From: JAVBOF01 sp031550915
GTDB taxonomy: Bacteria > Bacillota > Clostridia > Christensenellales > MGBC116941
Direction of reading: 5' to 3'
Length of the DNA: 23,414 nucleotides
NCBI GenBank assembly: GCA_031550915.1
Contig: JAVBOF010000044.1
Span: 1 to 23,414, forward strand
Shown one piece after another: positions 7,967 to 15,119 of the stretch. Below the pieces are notes generated by a model. That model had not been told where the DNA came from, did no database searches, and saw only the letters and a program-made list of their open reading frames with translations. How positions within the stretch are numbered: the stretch's first letter is position 1; every line of letters begins with the position of its first letter. Made by a program: the position numbers and the translations under genes.

Positions 7967-8791
7967 ATGAAGAAGATTCTGTCCCTAACAATCTCGGTCA
8001 TGCTGATTTTCGCAGCTTTGCCTAATATGGCAATGGCGAAGACACCGGTTAGCAGCGTAACGCTAAATGCTAAAGCTTCGTATATGAAAATCGGTAAATC
8101 GAAGACGTTCCGAAGCACAATAAAACCGACTGCTGCGACCAACAAATCCGTAACATGGACCAGCAGCAATACAGCTGTTGCGACTGTTTCTTCAAAAGGC
8201 GTTGTAAAGGCTATGGGCGTTGGCGTAGCGATAGTCAAGGCCGTTGCAAAGGACGGTTCAAAAAAGAGCGGATCTTGCGTAATCAAGGTAGTAGAAAAAG
8301 TAGATACAGCGGAAGTGGCCAATTCGCTTGTTAACAGAGCAAATAAATATTTCGGGAAAAATGGAAAACAACTCGGCTACTCCACCGCCTGGTGCGCATA
8401 CTTTGTAGGTAAATGCGCAAAGGAAACCGGGATACCAGAAAACGTCATCCCGAACAGTACTGGGCTGGTTAAAACGCTTTGGGAAACAATGAAGAAAACG
8501 ACGAAAGTCTATTATGTTAGGGACTTCAATTCCGGCAGATATAAGCCCGCCGTCGGTGATCTGGTTTTTTTGGATACATATAAGCCACTTGGCCATATAG
8601 GCGTTATCAGCGATGTGTATGATGACGGCAGCTTCGATACTATTGACGGAAATGTTGCGACCAGCAACACTAACCCCAAGTATACGGAGGTTTTATCGCT
8701 TGAATATTCCGTCTACGCCATAAAGAACGGCAAGTCCAATAGTAAAATCAATTCATTTATACGTCCAAATTATTCAAAGGTTGCAGACTGA
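7967..8791 (+). CDS. Secreted Big2 Ig-like domain plus CHAP domain cell-wall hydrolase
   Basis: 274 residues; the ATG at 7967 follows AAGGAGA. A Sec signal peptide (residues 1-24, ending AMAK) is followed by one bacterial Ig-like group 2 domain (about 27-108), recognisable by VSSVTLNAK, VTWTSSNTAVATVSSKGVVKA and the closing CVIKV strand. From about residue 115 a CHAP-type NlpC/P60-fold domain follows, with the nucleophile Cys143 in AWCAYFVGKCA, His210 in LGHIGVI and the polar residue region IDGN (227-229). CHAP domains hydrolyse peptidoglycan peptides as amidases or endopeptidases. The Big2 domain probably positions the enzyme in the wall. Such Big2-CHAP proteins are common in gut and soil Clostridia. 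It is single-gene, with a perfect inverted repeat downstream. Confidence 0.9.
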   Translation: MKKILSLTISVMLIFAALPNMAMAKTPVSSVTLNAKASYMKIGKSKTFRSTIKPTAATNKSVTWTSSNTAVATVSSKGVVKAMGVGVAIVKAVAKDGSKKSGSCVIKVVEKVDTAEVANSLVNRANKYFGKNGKQLGYSTAWCAYFVGKCAKETGIPENVIPNSTGLVKTLWETMKKTTKVYYVRDFNSGRYKPAVGDLVFLDTYKPLGHIGVISDVYDDGSFDTIDGNVATSNTNPKYTEVLSLEYSVYAIKNGKSNSKINSFIRPNYSKVAD

Positions 8792-8809
8792 TACAAATAA
8801 ATTTATGTG

Positions 8810-8845
8810 CTCTAAGCGGCTCCGGCTTTCTGGAGCCGCTTAGAG
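8810..8845 (+). terminator. Perfect 14-bp inverted repeat, probable transcript end
   Basis: CTCTAAGCGGCTCC (8810-8823) pairs fully with GGAGCCGCTTAGAG (8832-8845) around an 8-base loop, 19 bases after the Big2-CHAP stop codon. No T-run follows, so intrinsic termination is uncertain; it may mainly protect the transcript 3' end. Confidence 0.55.
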
Positions 8846-8938
8846 TATACCCGGGATCCATAGCGGAAAAGCTCTGGCGCCCATTTGTCGTAGGATTGGC
8901 AGATTTTGTGAAACGGCACAGGCAATGAGCCTCATTTA

Positions 8939-8947
8939 TGATATAAT
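8939..8947 (+). promoter_or_regulatory. Extended -10 element, probable promoter of the DUF2200 gene
   Basis: TGA followed by TATAAT (8942-8947), a full extended -10. No good -35 is visible at 16-18 bases. It is about 110 bases before the ATG at 9058. Confidence 0.45.
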
Positions 8948-9057
8948 CAATATGAATTTTATGTGCATTACAACATGTTTAGTTTTATAGTCCGGCTTCT
9001 TTGTGCAAGGGCCGCTGAAGCTTTGGCGATAGACTACAAGAAAGGGCTGCCGGCCTT

Positions 9058-9408
9058 ATGAAGAAACCAAGAATTTTTAGTATGTCTTTTGCAAGCATTT
9101 ATCCGCTGTATATCGAGAAAGCCGGGAAAAAAGGCCGGACAAAAGATGAAGTCGATGAAATCATTTTTTGGCTCACCGGTTATGATGAGGATTCCCTGCG
9201 TAATCAAATAGCCGGCGGGGCGGATATGGAAACCTTTTTCGCTCAAGCTCCGGATTTCAATCCAAACGCTTCGCTCATAAAAGGGGTTATTTGCGGCTAT
9301 CGGGTGGAAGAAATTGAAGATGCAGTGATGCAGAAAATCCGATACTTAGACAAATTGATTGACGAATTGGCTAAAGGTAAAGCAATGGAGAAAATATTAA
9401 GAAAGTAG
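9058..9408 (+). CDS. DUF2200 family protein
   Basis: 116 residues, the full family length. The protein follows the family from end to end: FSMSFASIYPLYIEKAGKKG, TKDEVDEIIFWLTGYDE, FFAQAPDFNPNASLIKGVIC, then EEIEDAVMQKIRYLDKLIDE and the ending LAKGKAMEKILRK. The start is fixed by this conserved N-terminus, although the ribosome binding site is weak (AAAGGG about 14 bases upstream). It is a small soluble protein of unknown function, common as a single gene in many bacteria. It converges on the DUF362 gene with 78 bases between them and no strong terminator. Confidence 0.9.
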   Translation: MKKPRIFSMSFASIYPLYIEKAGKKGRTKDEVDEIIFWLTGYDEDSLRNQIAGGADMETFFAQAPDFNPNASLIKGVICGYRVEEIEDAVMQKIRYLDKLIDELAKGKAMEKILRK

Positions 9409-9486
9409 CAAATGATGTTACATTGTACACGATAATACGGATAGGCACGTCACAGCACAGATAAAGGCGCGTTTTTGCGCGGATAA

Positions 9487-10536
9487 TTAATTTTGCCTCA
9501 GGGCTTTTATGATCTGAGCTGTATCCGGCGGGCACCCCGGAATATGGACCGGAGCTCCGGAGCAACATTTTCCGACGCCTATTCCATCCGGAGTTTTGCC
9601 CCGGAACCCTTGGCCAATGTACAGCTTTTGCTTCGGATTGGCTTCGTGGGCAAGTGCATAGATCGTGTTGGCGTAACATGCGGAACACGCGGAATCCTGG
9701 ACGATATATTTTTCTAACGACGCGACCTTATGCGTACTTTTCGGCATATTGACGATGAGAGGCTCGTTTATGGGAATAATGTTTGAAGGAGATAAGCTTC
9801 CCGCGCCGTATTCCGCTGCGAGTCTGATATATGGCACATCTGCCGTTTCGAGGCCCATAAGGCTGCAGGCAAACGCATCAGCCTGCACAGGGTCTGTGCA
9901 AAGCAGCATTCGCCATGCGTTGACCGGATTGCCTCCTTCTTCAAAATCAAGATCGCCGCATACCCCATCCACTATAGTCAATGCGGGCTTTAATACTGAA
10001 GCTACGGCAGCTATAGGCTTATGAAGCCCCATCCTGTGAAAACGCCGCTTTTCGCTATCCGGTATGCAACCCTTTAGGTTTTTCAGCGCGCATGACAATC
10101 TTGTTTGACAATGGCCTTTCAAAACAGGGAGGTTGATAAGGATATCGCTTTTCAAAATACTCTCACAAAAAGCTATGTTCCCAGCTTCTGTGCTGACAGT
10201 AGCTGGCTTATCCTTTTTTGTATCAAACAGGCTTATACCGTATCTTTTGGCGAGGGCTTCGTAACCGCATGTTTTAAAAGCAGCAGTCGTGGAATCTCCG
10301 ACCCATGATCCCTCCGCAATCCGTATATTCCTGTGACCATGCTCAAAAAGATATTCTATTATGCCTTCGGCGACCTCCGGATGGGTCGTGGAGCCATAAG
10401 ACGCAGGTCTGGGAACGACCAAATTCGGCTTGAGGGTTATCTCCGCTCCTTGAGGGCAGGTGATCTGCGAACGCTTTAACAGGCCGATAGTCATTGCTTT
10501 TACGTCGGCTCCATAGATAAGAAATATATCTGCCAT
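9487..10536 (-). CDS. DUF362 domain protein with cysteine-rich C-terminus
   Basis: 349 residues from the ATG at 10536, chosen for its AAGGGATGG site; the promoter at 10565-10593 excludes longer forms. The DUF362 core spans about residues 30-245: IKPNLV-like LKPNLVVPRPASYGSTTHPEV, the segment DILINLPVLKGHCQT, ALKNLKGCIPD, and TIVDGVCGDLDFEEGG. The tail holds five cysteines in the pattern CxxC (284, 287), CC (324, 325) and C (335), with an IGQGFRGKTPDGIGVGKCC stretch, suggestive of an iron-sulfur or metal site. DUF362 proteins often carry ferredoxin domains and are linked to redox or cofactor functions; the exact activity is unknown. No ferredoxin CxxCxxCxxxC motif is present. It is a single transcription unit. 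Confidence 0.85.
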   Translation of the reverse strand: MADIFLIYGADVKAMTIGLLKRSQITCPQGAEITLKPNLVVPRPASYGSTTHPEVAEGIIEYLFEHGHRNIRIAEGSWVGDSTTAAFKTCGYEALAKRYGISLFDTKKDKPATVSTEAGNIAFCESILKSDILINLPVLKGHCQTRLSCALKNLKGCIPDSEKRRFHRMGLHKPIAAVASVLKPALTIVDGVCGDLDFEEGGNPVNAWRMLLCTDPVQADAFACSLMGLETADVPYIRLAAEYGAGSLSPSNIIPINEPLIVNMPKSTHKVASLEKYIVQDSACSACYANTIYALAHEANPKQKLYIGQGFRGKTPDGIGVGKCCSGAPVHIPGCPPDTAQIIKALRQN

Positions 10537-10564
10537 CAATACCATCCCTTTAGTCTGATGCTTT

Positions 10565-10593
10565 ATTATCACACGCAGGGCGCTCTTTTTCAA
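10565..10593 (-). promoter_or_regulatory. Sigma-A promoter of the DUF362 gene
   Basis: Minus strand -35 TTGAAA (10588-10593), 17-base spacer, -10 GATAAT (10565-10570). This predicts a short leader of about 20 bases carrying the ribosome binding site. Confidence 0.7.
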
Positions 10594-11018
10594 TTATAGA
10601 AATATAGTGGAAGGCGGATATCTTGAAATTGGATAAATTTTAAGATATAGAAAGAGCTCTTTACAAAGGATGGGGTTTATAGTAAGGAGCAGAACGAGGT
10701 GTTGTTATCAGGTAGACGAGTTGCTTGGAGATGAATCTCAGGAGCGCTATGGAAACGAGAAAAAAATTGTGATATATTATAAATTGTATACTGCTATACA
10801 ATATTTGTTTGCCAATACATATATCATGGTTCTATATTATTCACTTGACTGTTTGTGAGGAACCAAAAATTCAGGTTCCGCTAATGCTCGAACAGTTTAT
10901 CCCGACAGATTGCGGTTCAAAGGTTATTCATTGAACATCGACTTATTCACTACTTACCAGAAAATTGCAGGACTTTTACTTTTGTTAGTATAGATAAAGA
11001 AATAGGAGTATACAAAAC
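10594..11018. other. Intergenic region upstream of the decarboxylase operon
   Basis: No supported gene. Short frames around 10649-10858 look partly coding-like (for example TKDGVYSKEQNEVLLSGRR at 10658-10714 and VDELLGDESQERYGNEKK in another frame), but they lack good starts and may be decayed sequence. A 20-base palindrome lies at 10783-10802 and a small GGAACC/GGTTCC repeat at 10859-10879. I could not fix a confident promoter for the operon; a TATAGA at about 10989 is only weakly supported. Confidence 0.4.
10783..10802. promoter_or_regulatory. Candidate operator palindrome
   Basis: ATTGTATA (10783-10790), spacer CTGC, TATACAAT (10795-10802): a perfect 8+8 inverted repeat, of the form bound by GntR- or TetR-type dimers. 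It lies about 215 bases upstream of the decarboxylase start. The assignment rests on symmetry and position only. Confidence 0.4.
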
Positions 11019-11999
11019 ATGAAAGGTAAAATCGGACTAGAGGAACATTTTGCACATCCTGATACCATCGCCGACTCCCAACCGCATTTTTGGCCGGAAA
11101 AATGGCCGGAGATGAAACAAAGACTCCTGGATATCAATAAGATAAGGCTTGAGGAGATGGACAGAAACGGCATGGATTTCATGATCCTTTCCTTGAACGC
11201 GCCGGCGATCCAGGCTATATATGATAAGCAAAAAGCCATAGATATAGCCAGAAGGGCGAACGAGACTCTTGCCGAGGAAGTTGCGAAGAACCCCAAACGC
11301 TTTGCGGGATTTGCCGCTCTGCCAATGCAGGATCCGGACGAGGCGACTAAAGAACTTATCCACTGTATCAAGGACTATGGTTTTGTTGGCGCATTGGTCA
11401 ACGGATTTTCCCAGGTGGATGTTGAGGACAGCTGTGTCTATCTGGATGAAGGCCGGTACTGGCCTTTCTGGGAGGAAGTAGAAAAACTGGATGTGCCTTT
11501 CTACTTGCATCCACGTACACCGGTACCCAGTCAATCACGTATGTATAAAGACCATGAATGGCTGTTGGGGTCCGTATGGGCGTTTTCTGTTGAAACGGCG
11601 ACGCATTCGCTCAGGTTGATGGGCAGCGGATTGTTTGATAAATATCCCAAGCTGAAAATAATCCTTGGACATCTTGGTGAAATGCTTCCTGCCAACATAT
11701 GGAGAACGACTCACAGGCTCAGCAAAACGCCAGGAGATAAAAAGTACAAGCTTCCGTTCAGTGACTATTTGAATAACAATTTCCATATAACTACAAGCGG
11801 CAACTTCCGTTTGCCTCCCTTGCTTACGGCTATGATGGAGATGGGTTCCGACAAGATAATGTTCTCGACGGACTATCCGTTTGAAAGCGTTGAGCATGCG
11901 GCTACATGGTTTGATAATGTTGAGCTTGGAGATGCCGAAAAACTTAAGATCGGCAGATTGAACGCAAAGAAAATGTTCAAACTTGATTTTTTAGACTAG
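11019..11999 (+). CDS. Amidohydrolase-family decarboxylase, gamma-resorcylate (2,6-dihydroxybenzoate) decarboxylase-like
   Basis: 326 residues; the ATG at 11019 follows TAGGAG. The N-terminus KIGLEEHFAHPDT and the core segments ILSLNAPAIQAI, PMQDPDEAT, GFVGALVNGFSQ, EKLDVPFYLHPRTP, HITTSGNFR and FSTDYPFE closely follow gamma-resorcylate decarboxylases of the ACMSD-like superfamily. The metal and active-site residues fall at or near the numbering I recall for the Rhizobium enzyme: Glu8, His10, His164, His218, Arg229, and Asp285 (287 there). Family members reversibly and non-oxidatively decarboxylate dihydroxybenzoates using a divalent metal. It is the first gene of a probable operon with a solute-binding protein 44 bases downstream. 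The superfamily is certain; the substrate (2,6- or 2,3-dihydroxybenzoate or a related phenolic acid) is inferred. Confidence 0.88.
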   Translation: MKGKIGLEEHFAHPDTIADSQPHFWPEKWPEMKQRLLDINKIRLEEMDRNGMDFMILSLNAPAIQAIYDKQKAIDIARRANETLAEEVAKNPKRFAGFAALPMQDPDEATKELIHCIKDYGFVGALVNGFSQVDVEDSCVYLDEGRYWPFWEEVEKLDVPFYLHPRTPVPSQSRMYKDHEWLLGSVWAFSVETATHSLRLMGSGLFDKYPKLKIILGHLGEMLPANIWRTTHRLSKTPGDKKYKLPFSDYLNNNFHITTSGNFRLPPLLTAMMEMGSDKIMFSTDYPFESVEHAATWFDNVELGDAEKLKIGRLNAKKMFKLDFLD

Positions 12000-12043
12000 A
12001 GTAATCAGTCAAAAAAATAAACGAATCGAATGGAGGAAAGAAG

Positions 12044-13411
12044 ATGAAAAAACTTTGTAAGTACATTCTGGTATTTGTCATCGCGTTGACAATGATCGTT
12101 GGCACGGCCTGTGCTCCAGCTGCTCCACCCGCAAGCGATGCGGCACCCGCCAGCGAAGCAGCCCCAGCCAGCGAAGCAGCACCCGCCAGCGAAGCAGCAC
12201 CTGCAAGTGAAGCGCCTGCAAGTGAAGCCGCTGTAAACCCTGACTTCGCCAACAAAACTAGCATTTTGATTGGTATCCCAGTTCCCAAAACAGGCGCACT
12301 CGCGGCTTTTGGTGAAGCTGTACCATGGCCGGAAGAACGCATCATAAAAGCCATCAACGATGAGGGTGGCATTATGGTCAAAGAGCTTAACAAAAAGCTT
12401 CCGGTCGAGATCAAGATAGTTGATACGGAATCTGACCCGACGAAGGCAAGTGAAGTAACATCAAAGCTTATATTGGAAGACAAAGTGGATTTGCTTGTCG
12501 TCCGCCATACACCTGATGTAGTCAACCCCGTAACGGCGCTTGCAGAAAGATATCAAATACCGTGTGTCGCAATGGATAACCCGATCGACGCTTGGTTGCC
12601 GAGCGGTCCATACGAATGGTCATACCTATCATTCTGGAAGATCCAAGGCGCTTATAATGTATTCCAATCGGCTTGGAAAAAAGTTGGCATGGAAAAATGC
12701 AAAGTCGGAATACTATTCCCGAGCGATGCCGATGGTATGGCATGGAGAGAAGTATTTATGAAAGGTCTGGAAGCGGACGGATATACTATTGTCGATCCGG
12801 GCACGTATCCTCTCGGCACGCAGGATTACACAACAATTATCAACAAATTTAAGCAGGAAAAAGTCGAGCTTCTGGTTGGTTGCGATATAGCTCCGGATTT
12901 CCAGGCTTTTTGGACGCAGGCAAAGCAGATGAAGTTTAATCCGAAGTTCGCAACTATCGGAAAAGCATATCTGTTTGAATCACAGGCGAAAGCTATCGGC
13001 GCTGATCTTGTAAACGGCCTTATTACCGTTATCTGGTGGACTCCTGACCATCCGTATCCGTCCTCGGTAAACGGTGAGAGCGCAAAAGAGATATGTGACC
13101 AGTATGCGAAAGATACTGGCAGAACATGGACCCCGCCGATCGGATACGATTATGCTTCGATGGAAGTTGCCGTAGACGTATTAAAACGCGCAGGAAGCCT
13201 TGACAAAGAAGCTATACGCAAAGCTATTGAAGAAACCGACTTGACTACGGTCGTTGGTAAAATCAAGTTTAATGAAGAACAGTATTGTGAAACCCCGGTC
13301 CTTGGAGGCCAGTGGGTCAAAGACGGCGATGGCATCAAGATGAACGTCATAGTAAACGACGGGTTCCCGGAGATCAAAACATCCGGAGACATATTATTCC
13401 CTCTTCCTTAA
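12044..13411 (+). CDS. Lipoprotein solute-binding protein, ABC type (Leu/Ile/Val-binding fold)
   Basis: 455 residues; the ATG at 12044 follows GGAGGAAAG. A lipoprotein signal peptide ends at VGTAC, with Cys23 as the lipidated residue (Gly at -3 is less usual). Residues 24-63 are a low-complexity spacer of ASEAAP repeats. From about residue 70 a type I periplasmic-binding fold follows (ILIGIPVPKTGALAAFGE, then VEIKIVDTESDPTKASE, LLVVRHTPDVVNPVTALAER, VGILFPSDADGMAWR, LGTQDYTTIINKFK), the branched-chain amino acid/amide/aromatic-acid binding group (Peripla_BP_6). The pocket is rich in Trp and Tyr (WLPSGPYEWSYLSFW; ITVIWWTPDHPYP), compatible with an aromatic ligand. No permease or ATPase genes are adjacent. 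Its position between two decarboxylase-like genes suggests it captures their substrate; this is inference. Confidence 0.88.
   Translation: MKKLCKYILVFVIALTMIVGTACAPAAPPASDAAPASEAAPASEAAPASEAAPASEAPASEAAVNPDFANKTSILIGIPVPKTGALAAFGEAVPWPEERIIKAINDEGGIMVKELNKKLPVEIKIVDTESDPTKASEVTSKLILEDKVDLLVVRHTPDVVNPVTALAERYQIPCVAMDNPIDAWLPSGPYEWSYLSFWKIQGAYNVFQSAWKKVGMEKCKVGILFPSDADGMAWREVFMKGLEADGYTIVDPGTYPLGTQDYTTIINKFKQEKVELLVGCDIAPDFQAFWTQAKQMKFNPKFATIGKAYLFESQAKAIGADLVNGLITVIWWTPDHPYPSSVNGESAKEICDQYAKDTGRTWTPPIGYDYASMEVAVDVLKRAGSLDKEAIRKAIEETDLTTVVGKIKFNEEQYCETPVLGGQWVKDGDGIKMNVIVNDGFPEIKTSGDILFPLP
12131..12232 (+). repeat. Tandem 18-base coding repeat (ASEAAP spacer)
   Basis: Six imperfect units of about 18 bases (GCC AGC GAA GCA GCA CCC and variants; one unit is 15 bases) encode ASDAAP, then ASEAAP repeated three times, ASEAP and ASEAA. 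It is the flexible tether between the lipid anchor and the binding domain, and is prone to length change by slippage. Confidence 0.9.
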
Positions 13412-13427
13412 GAGCGGTTAGTATCAC

Positions 13428-13464
13428 AAATTTATGCGGGGGCGTCATGCCCCCGCATAAATTT
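13428..13464 (+). terminator. Strong hairpin after the solute-binding protein gene
   Basis: A perfect 16-bp stem, AAATTTATGCGGGGGC (13428-13443) / GCCCCCGCATAAATTT (13449-13464), with a 5-base loop, 16 bases after the stop codon. The distal arm ends in ATTT and is followed by ATATGTT, a weak T-run, so it may be a partial terminator or an mRNA-stabilising hairpin within the operon. Confidence 0.7.
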
Positions 13465-13510
13465 ATATGTTCAAATCGTTAGAAATGGCTAGGATTTATG
13501 TGATGATACG

Positions 13511-13537
13511 ATCTAAGCATTTTGTTATTGCTTAGAT
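13511..13537 (+). promoter_or_regulatory. Stem-loop just upstream of the second amidohydrolase ribosome binding site
   Basis: ATCTAAGCA (13511-13519) and TGCTTAGAT (13529-13537) form a perfect 9-bp stem with a 9-base T-rich loop, ending about 10 bases before the AAGGAGA of the gene at 13560. It could be a protein operator or an RNA leader element. Confidence 0.45.
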
Positions 13538-13559
13538 ATATTTGATTAAGGAGAATGAT

Positions 13560-14549
13560 ATGAAAACTATAGACCTTGAAAACCATTTTTATGATTATTC
13601 CGCAATGGAAGCCCTGGGGCGCAGAAAATCCCCTCCGTTCTATAACAAGGATACCAATACCATGAATTGGACAGATACGATAACCATGCCAATGCATGCG
13701 TTGCTGCCCCCATTATTGGAAGTTGGCGAAAAGCGGCTGGAGAAGATGGATAAAGATGGCATTGACCTGATGGTCTTGAGCGCTTCGCCGGGCTTGGAAC
13801 AGCTGGAAGGACAGGATTGTTTGGATGCATGCAGTAAGAGTAATGAAGTAATGTATGGATTGACCAAAGCCTTTCCGGCCAGATACCGCGGAAGCGCCAT
13901 TTTGCCCGTGAACGATGTCGGTGCAGCATGCAAAGAACTGGAAAAGTGTGTTAATGAGTATGGTTTTGTTGCGTGGCATACGCATTCAAATTTTGGCGCT
14001 ACAGCACCAGACGATCCCCAATACCGAGCCATATTTCAAAAAGCTGCCGATCTTGGCGTCTACGTTTACCTGCACCCTCAGTTATCGCAAAACGAACGGA
14101 TGAGGGGTTATGGTTTTTCCTTAGCTGGCCCCGGCCTTGGTTTTACCCTGGATACGATGATAACAATAATAAGGCTGATAATGAGCGGTATTTTTGACGA
14201 AATACCCAATTTAAAGTTGGTTTTGGGGCATCTTGGGGAAGCGCTTCCATTTCTTTTGGACAGGATCGACAACAGGGTGCAGCTTGTACCGAGTCCGTGT
14301 ATGAAAAACATCAATCCACCCAGCTACTATTTCAAGAACAACATTTGGGTTACTACGAGCGGCAATATGTCAGCCGAGGCATTTAAATGCACGCAGGACG
14401 TGCTTGGAATAGACCGAATATTGATCGGGACGGATTATCCATATGAAGATTTCACGGAGATGGTCAGTTTTATAAAGAGCCGCCCTTTGAACGATGAAGA
14501 CCGGGCTAAACTTTATTATAAAAACGCTGCGGCTTTGGGTCTCAGCTAG
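13560..14549 (+). CDS. Amidohydrolase-family protein, ACMSD-like decarboxylase/hydrolase
   Basis: 329 residues from the ATG at 13560, which follows AAGGAGA; an ATA/ATT-type start upstream is not needed. It has the same fold and motif set as the decarboxylase at 11019 but is clearly divergent: IDLENHF gives Glu7 and His9, VYVYLHPQL His172, LVLGHLGEALPF His224, Arg235, and ILIGTDYPYED Asp292. All expected metal and active-site residues are present, so it should be active. Relative to the first enzyme it has an insertion around residues 15-50 (a YNKDTNTMNWTDT stretch with MPMHALLPP), where these enzymes shape the substrate pocket, so a different substrate is likely. It lies 148 bases after the solute-binding protein gene, behind two hairpins, and is followed by a strong terminator. 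The specific reaction is unknown. Confidence 0.87.
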   Translation: MKTIDLENHFYDYSAMEALGRRKSPPFYNKDTNTMNWTDTITMPMHALLPPLLEVGEKRLEKMDKDGIDLMVLSASPGLEQLEGQDCLDACSKSNEVMYGLTKAFPARYRGSAILPVNDVGAACKELEKCVNEYGFVAWHTHSNFGATAPDDPQYRAIFQKAADLGVYVYLHPQLSQNERMRGYGFSLAGPGLGFTLDTMITIIRLIMSGIFDEIPNLKLVLGHLGEALPFLLDRIDNRVQLVPSPCMKNINPPSYYFKNNIWVTTSGNMSAEAFKCTQDVLGIDRILIGTDYPYEDFTEMVSFIKSRPLNDEDRAKLYYKNAAALGLS

Positions 14550-14622
14550 CGCTTGGAGTTTTCACGGCTCCAAGAAAGCAAAATAGATACCTTGATATAG
14601 AAATACAATAAAAAATAATAGC

Positions 14623-14646
14623 AAAAAGAGCCCTCGGGCTCTTTTT
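14623..14646. terminator. Bidirectional rho-independent terminator
   Basis: AAAAAGAGCCC (14623-14633), loop TC, GGGCTCTTTTT (14636-14646). The T-run on one strand and A-run on the other let it end both the amidohydrolase operon (plus) and the cupin gene (minus), which converge here. Confidence 0.9.
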
Positions 14647-14689
14647 ATGTGATACATATAAAGCTTAGCAATCATTCTGGTATATTAAC

Positions 14690-15046
14690 TTAGTTACCGA
14701 CCTTGCCCTTGTTGACTTTTATTATTACCATCTTTATCGGCTGATTGCTTAGGTTCTCTATTGAATGGGGAACCGCTGCGGGGATATATACCATATCGTT
14801 GTCGCGCACTTCATACTCTTCATCGCCTATGATTTGCTTGCCGATACCGTTTAAAAACAGTATTACTTCGTCGTGGTCCGGATGGGCATGTGTGCCATGC
14901 GCTTTGCCCGGAACACAGAAAGAGCTGCCGACCAGGAAGTTATTGGTATCCAAAACTCCGTCAGTTTGTTCGACATAAATGCCATATTCACTTGGGAACG
15001 CTTTTCCGTCGCCAAATTTTGCGAGATACTTTCCTTCTCTTTTCAT
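14690..15046 (-). CDS. Single-domain cupin protein
   Basis: 118 residues from the ATG at 15046, with GAGGAGTG upstream; longer in-frame forms would overlap the promoter. Both cupin motifs are intact. Motif 1, GKAHGTHAHPDHDEVILFLNG, fits G-x5-H-x-H-x4-E-x6-G with ligands His53, His55 and Glu60. Motif 2, YIPAAVPHSIEN, gives His94 and Asn98. It should bind one divalent metal in a beta-barrel. Small cupins of this type include dioxygenases, isomerases, decarboxylase-associated proteins and sensors. Its convergent position beside the decarboxylase operon suggests, weakly, a role with the same compounds, but it has its own promoter. Confidence 0.88.
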   Translation of the reverse strand: MKREGKYLAKFGDGKAFPSEYGIYVEQTDGVLDTNNFLVGSSFCVPGKAHGTHAHPDHDEVILFLNGIGKQIIGDEEYEVRDNDMVYIPAAVPHSIENLSNQPIKMVIIKVNKGKVGN

Positions 15047-15119
15047 GATGTCACTCCTCAAAAAATAATTCTGCATCCCCTGAGTATTGTAAAAGGAATG
15101 CGACAAAACACCTATAAAA

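Noticed and set aside
9409..9486. GCGC-TTTTT-GCGC hairpin between DUF2200 and DUF362 genes
   Set aside because: The stem is only about four pairs with the T-run in the loop, so it is not a credible terminator.
10670..10858. 62-codon plus-strand frame
   Set aside because: Weak start context, spans the palindrome and A+T-rich spacer, and its coding-like parts are in different frames; at best decayed sequence.
12131..12232. Tandem repeat as a possible CRISPR array, and an antisense Ala/Leu/Gly-rich frame across it
   Set aside because: The units are adjacent without unique spacers and in frame with a lipoprotein tether; the antisense frame is a by-product of the repeat.
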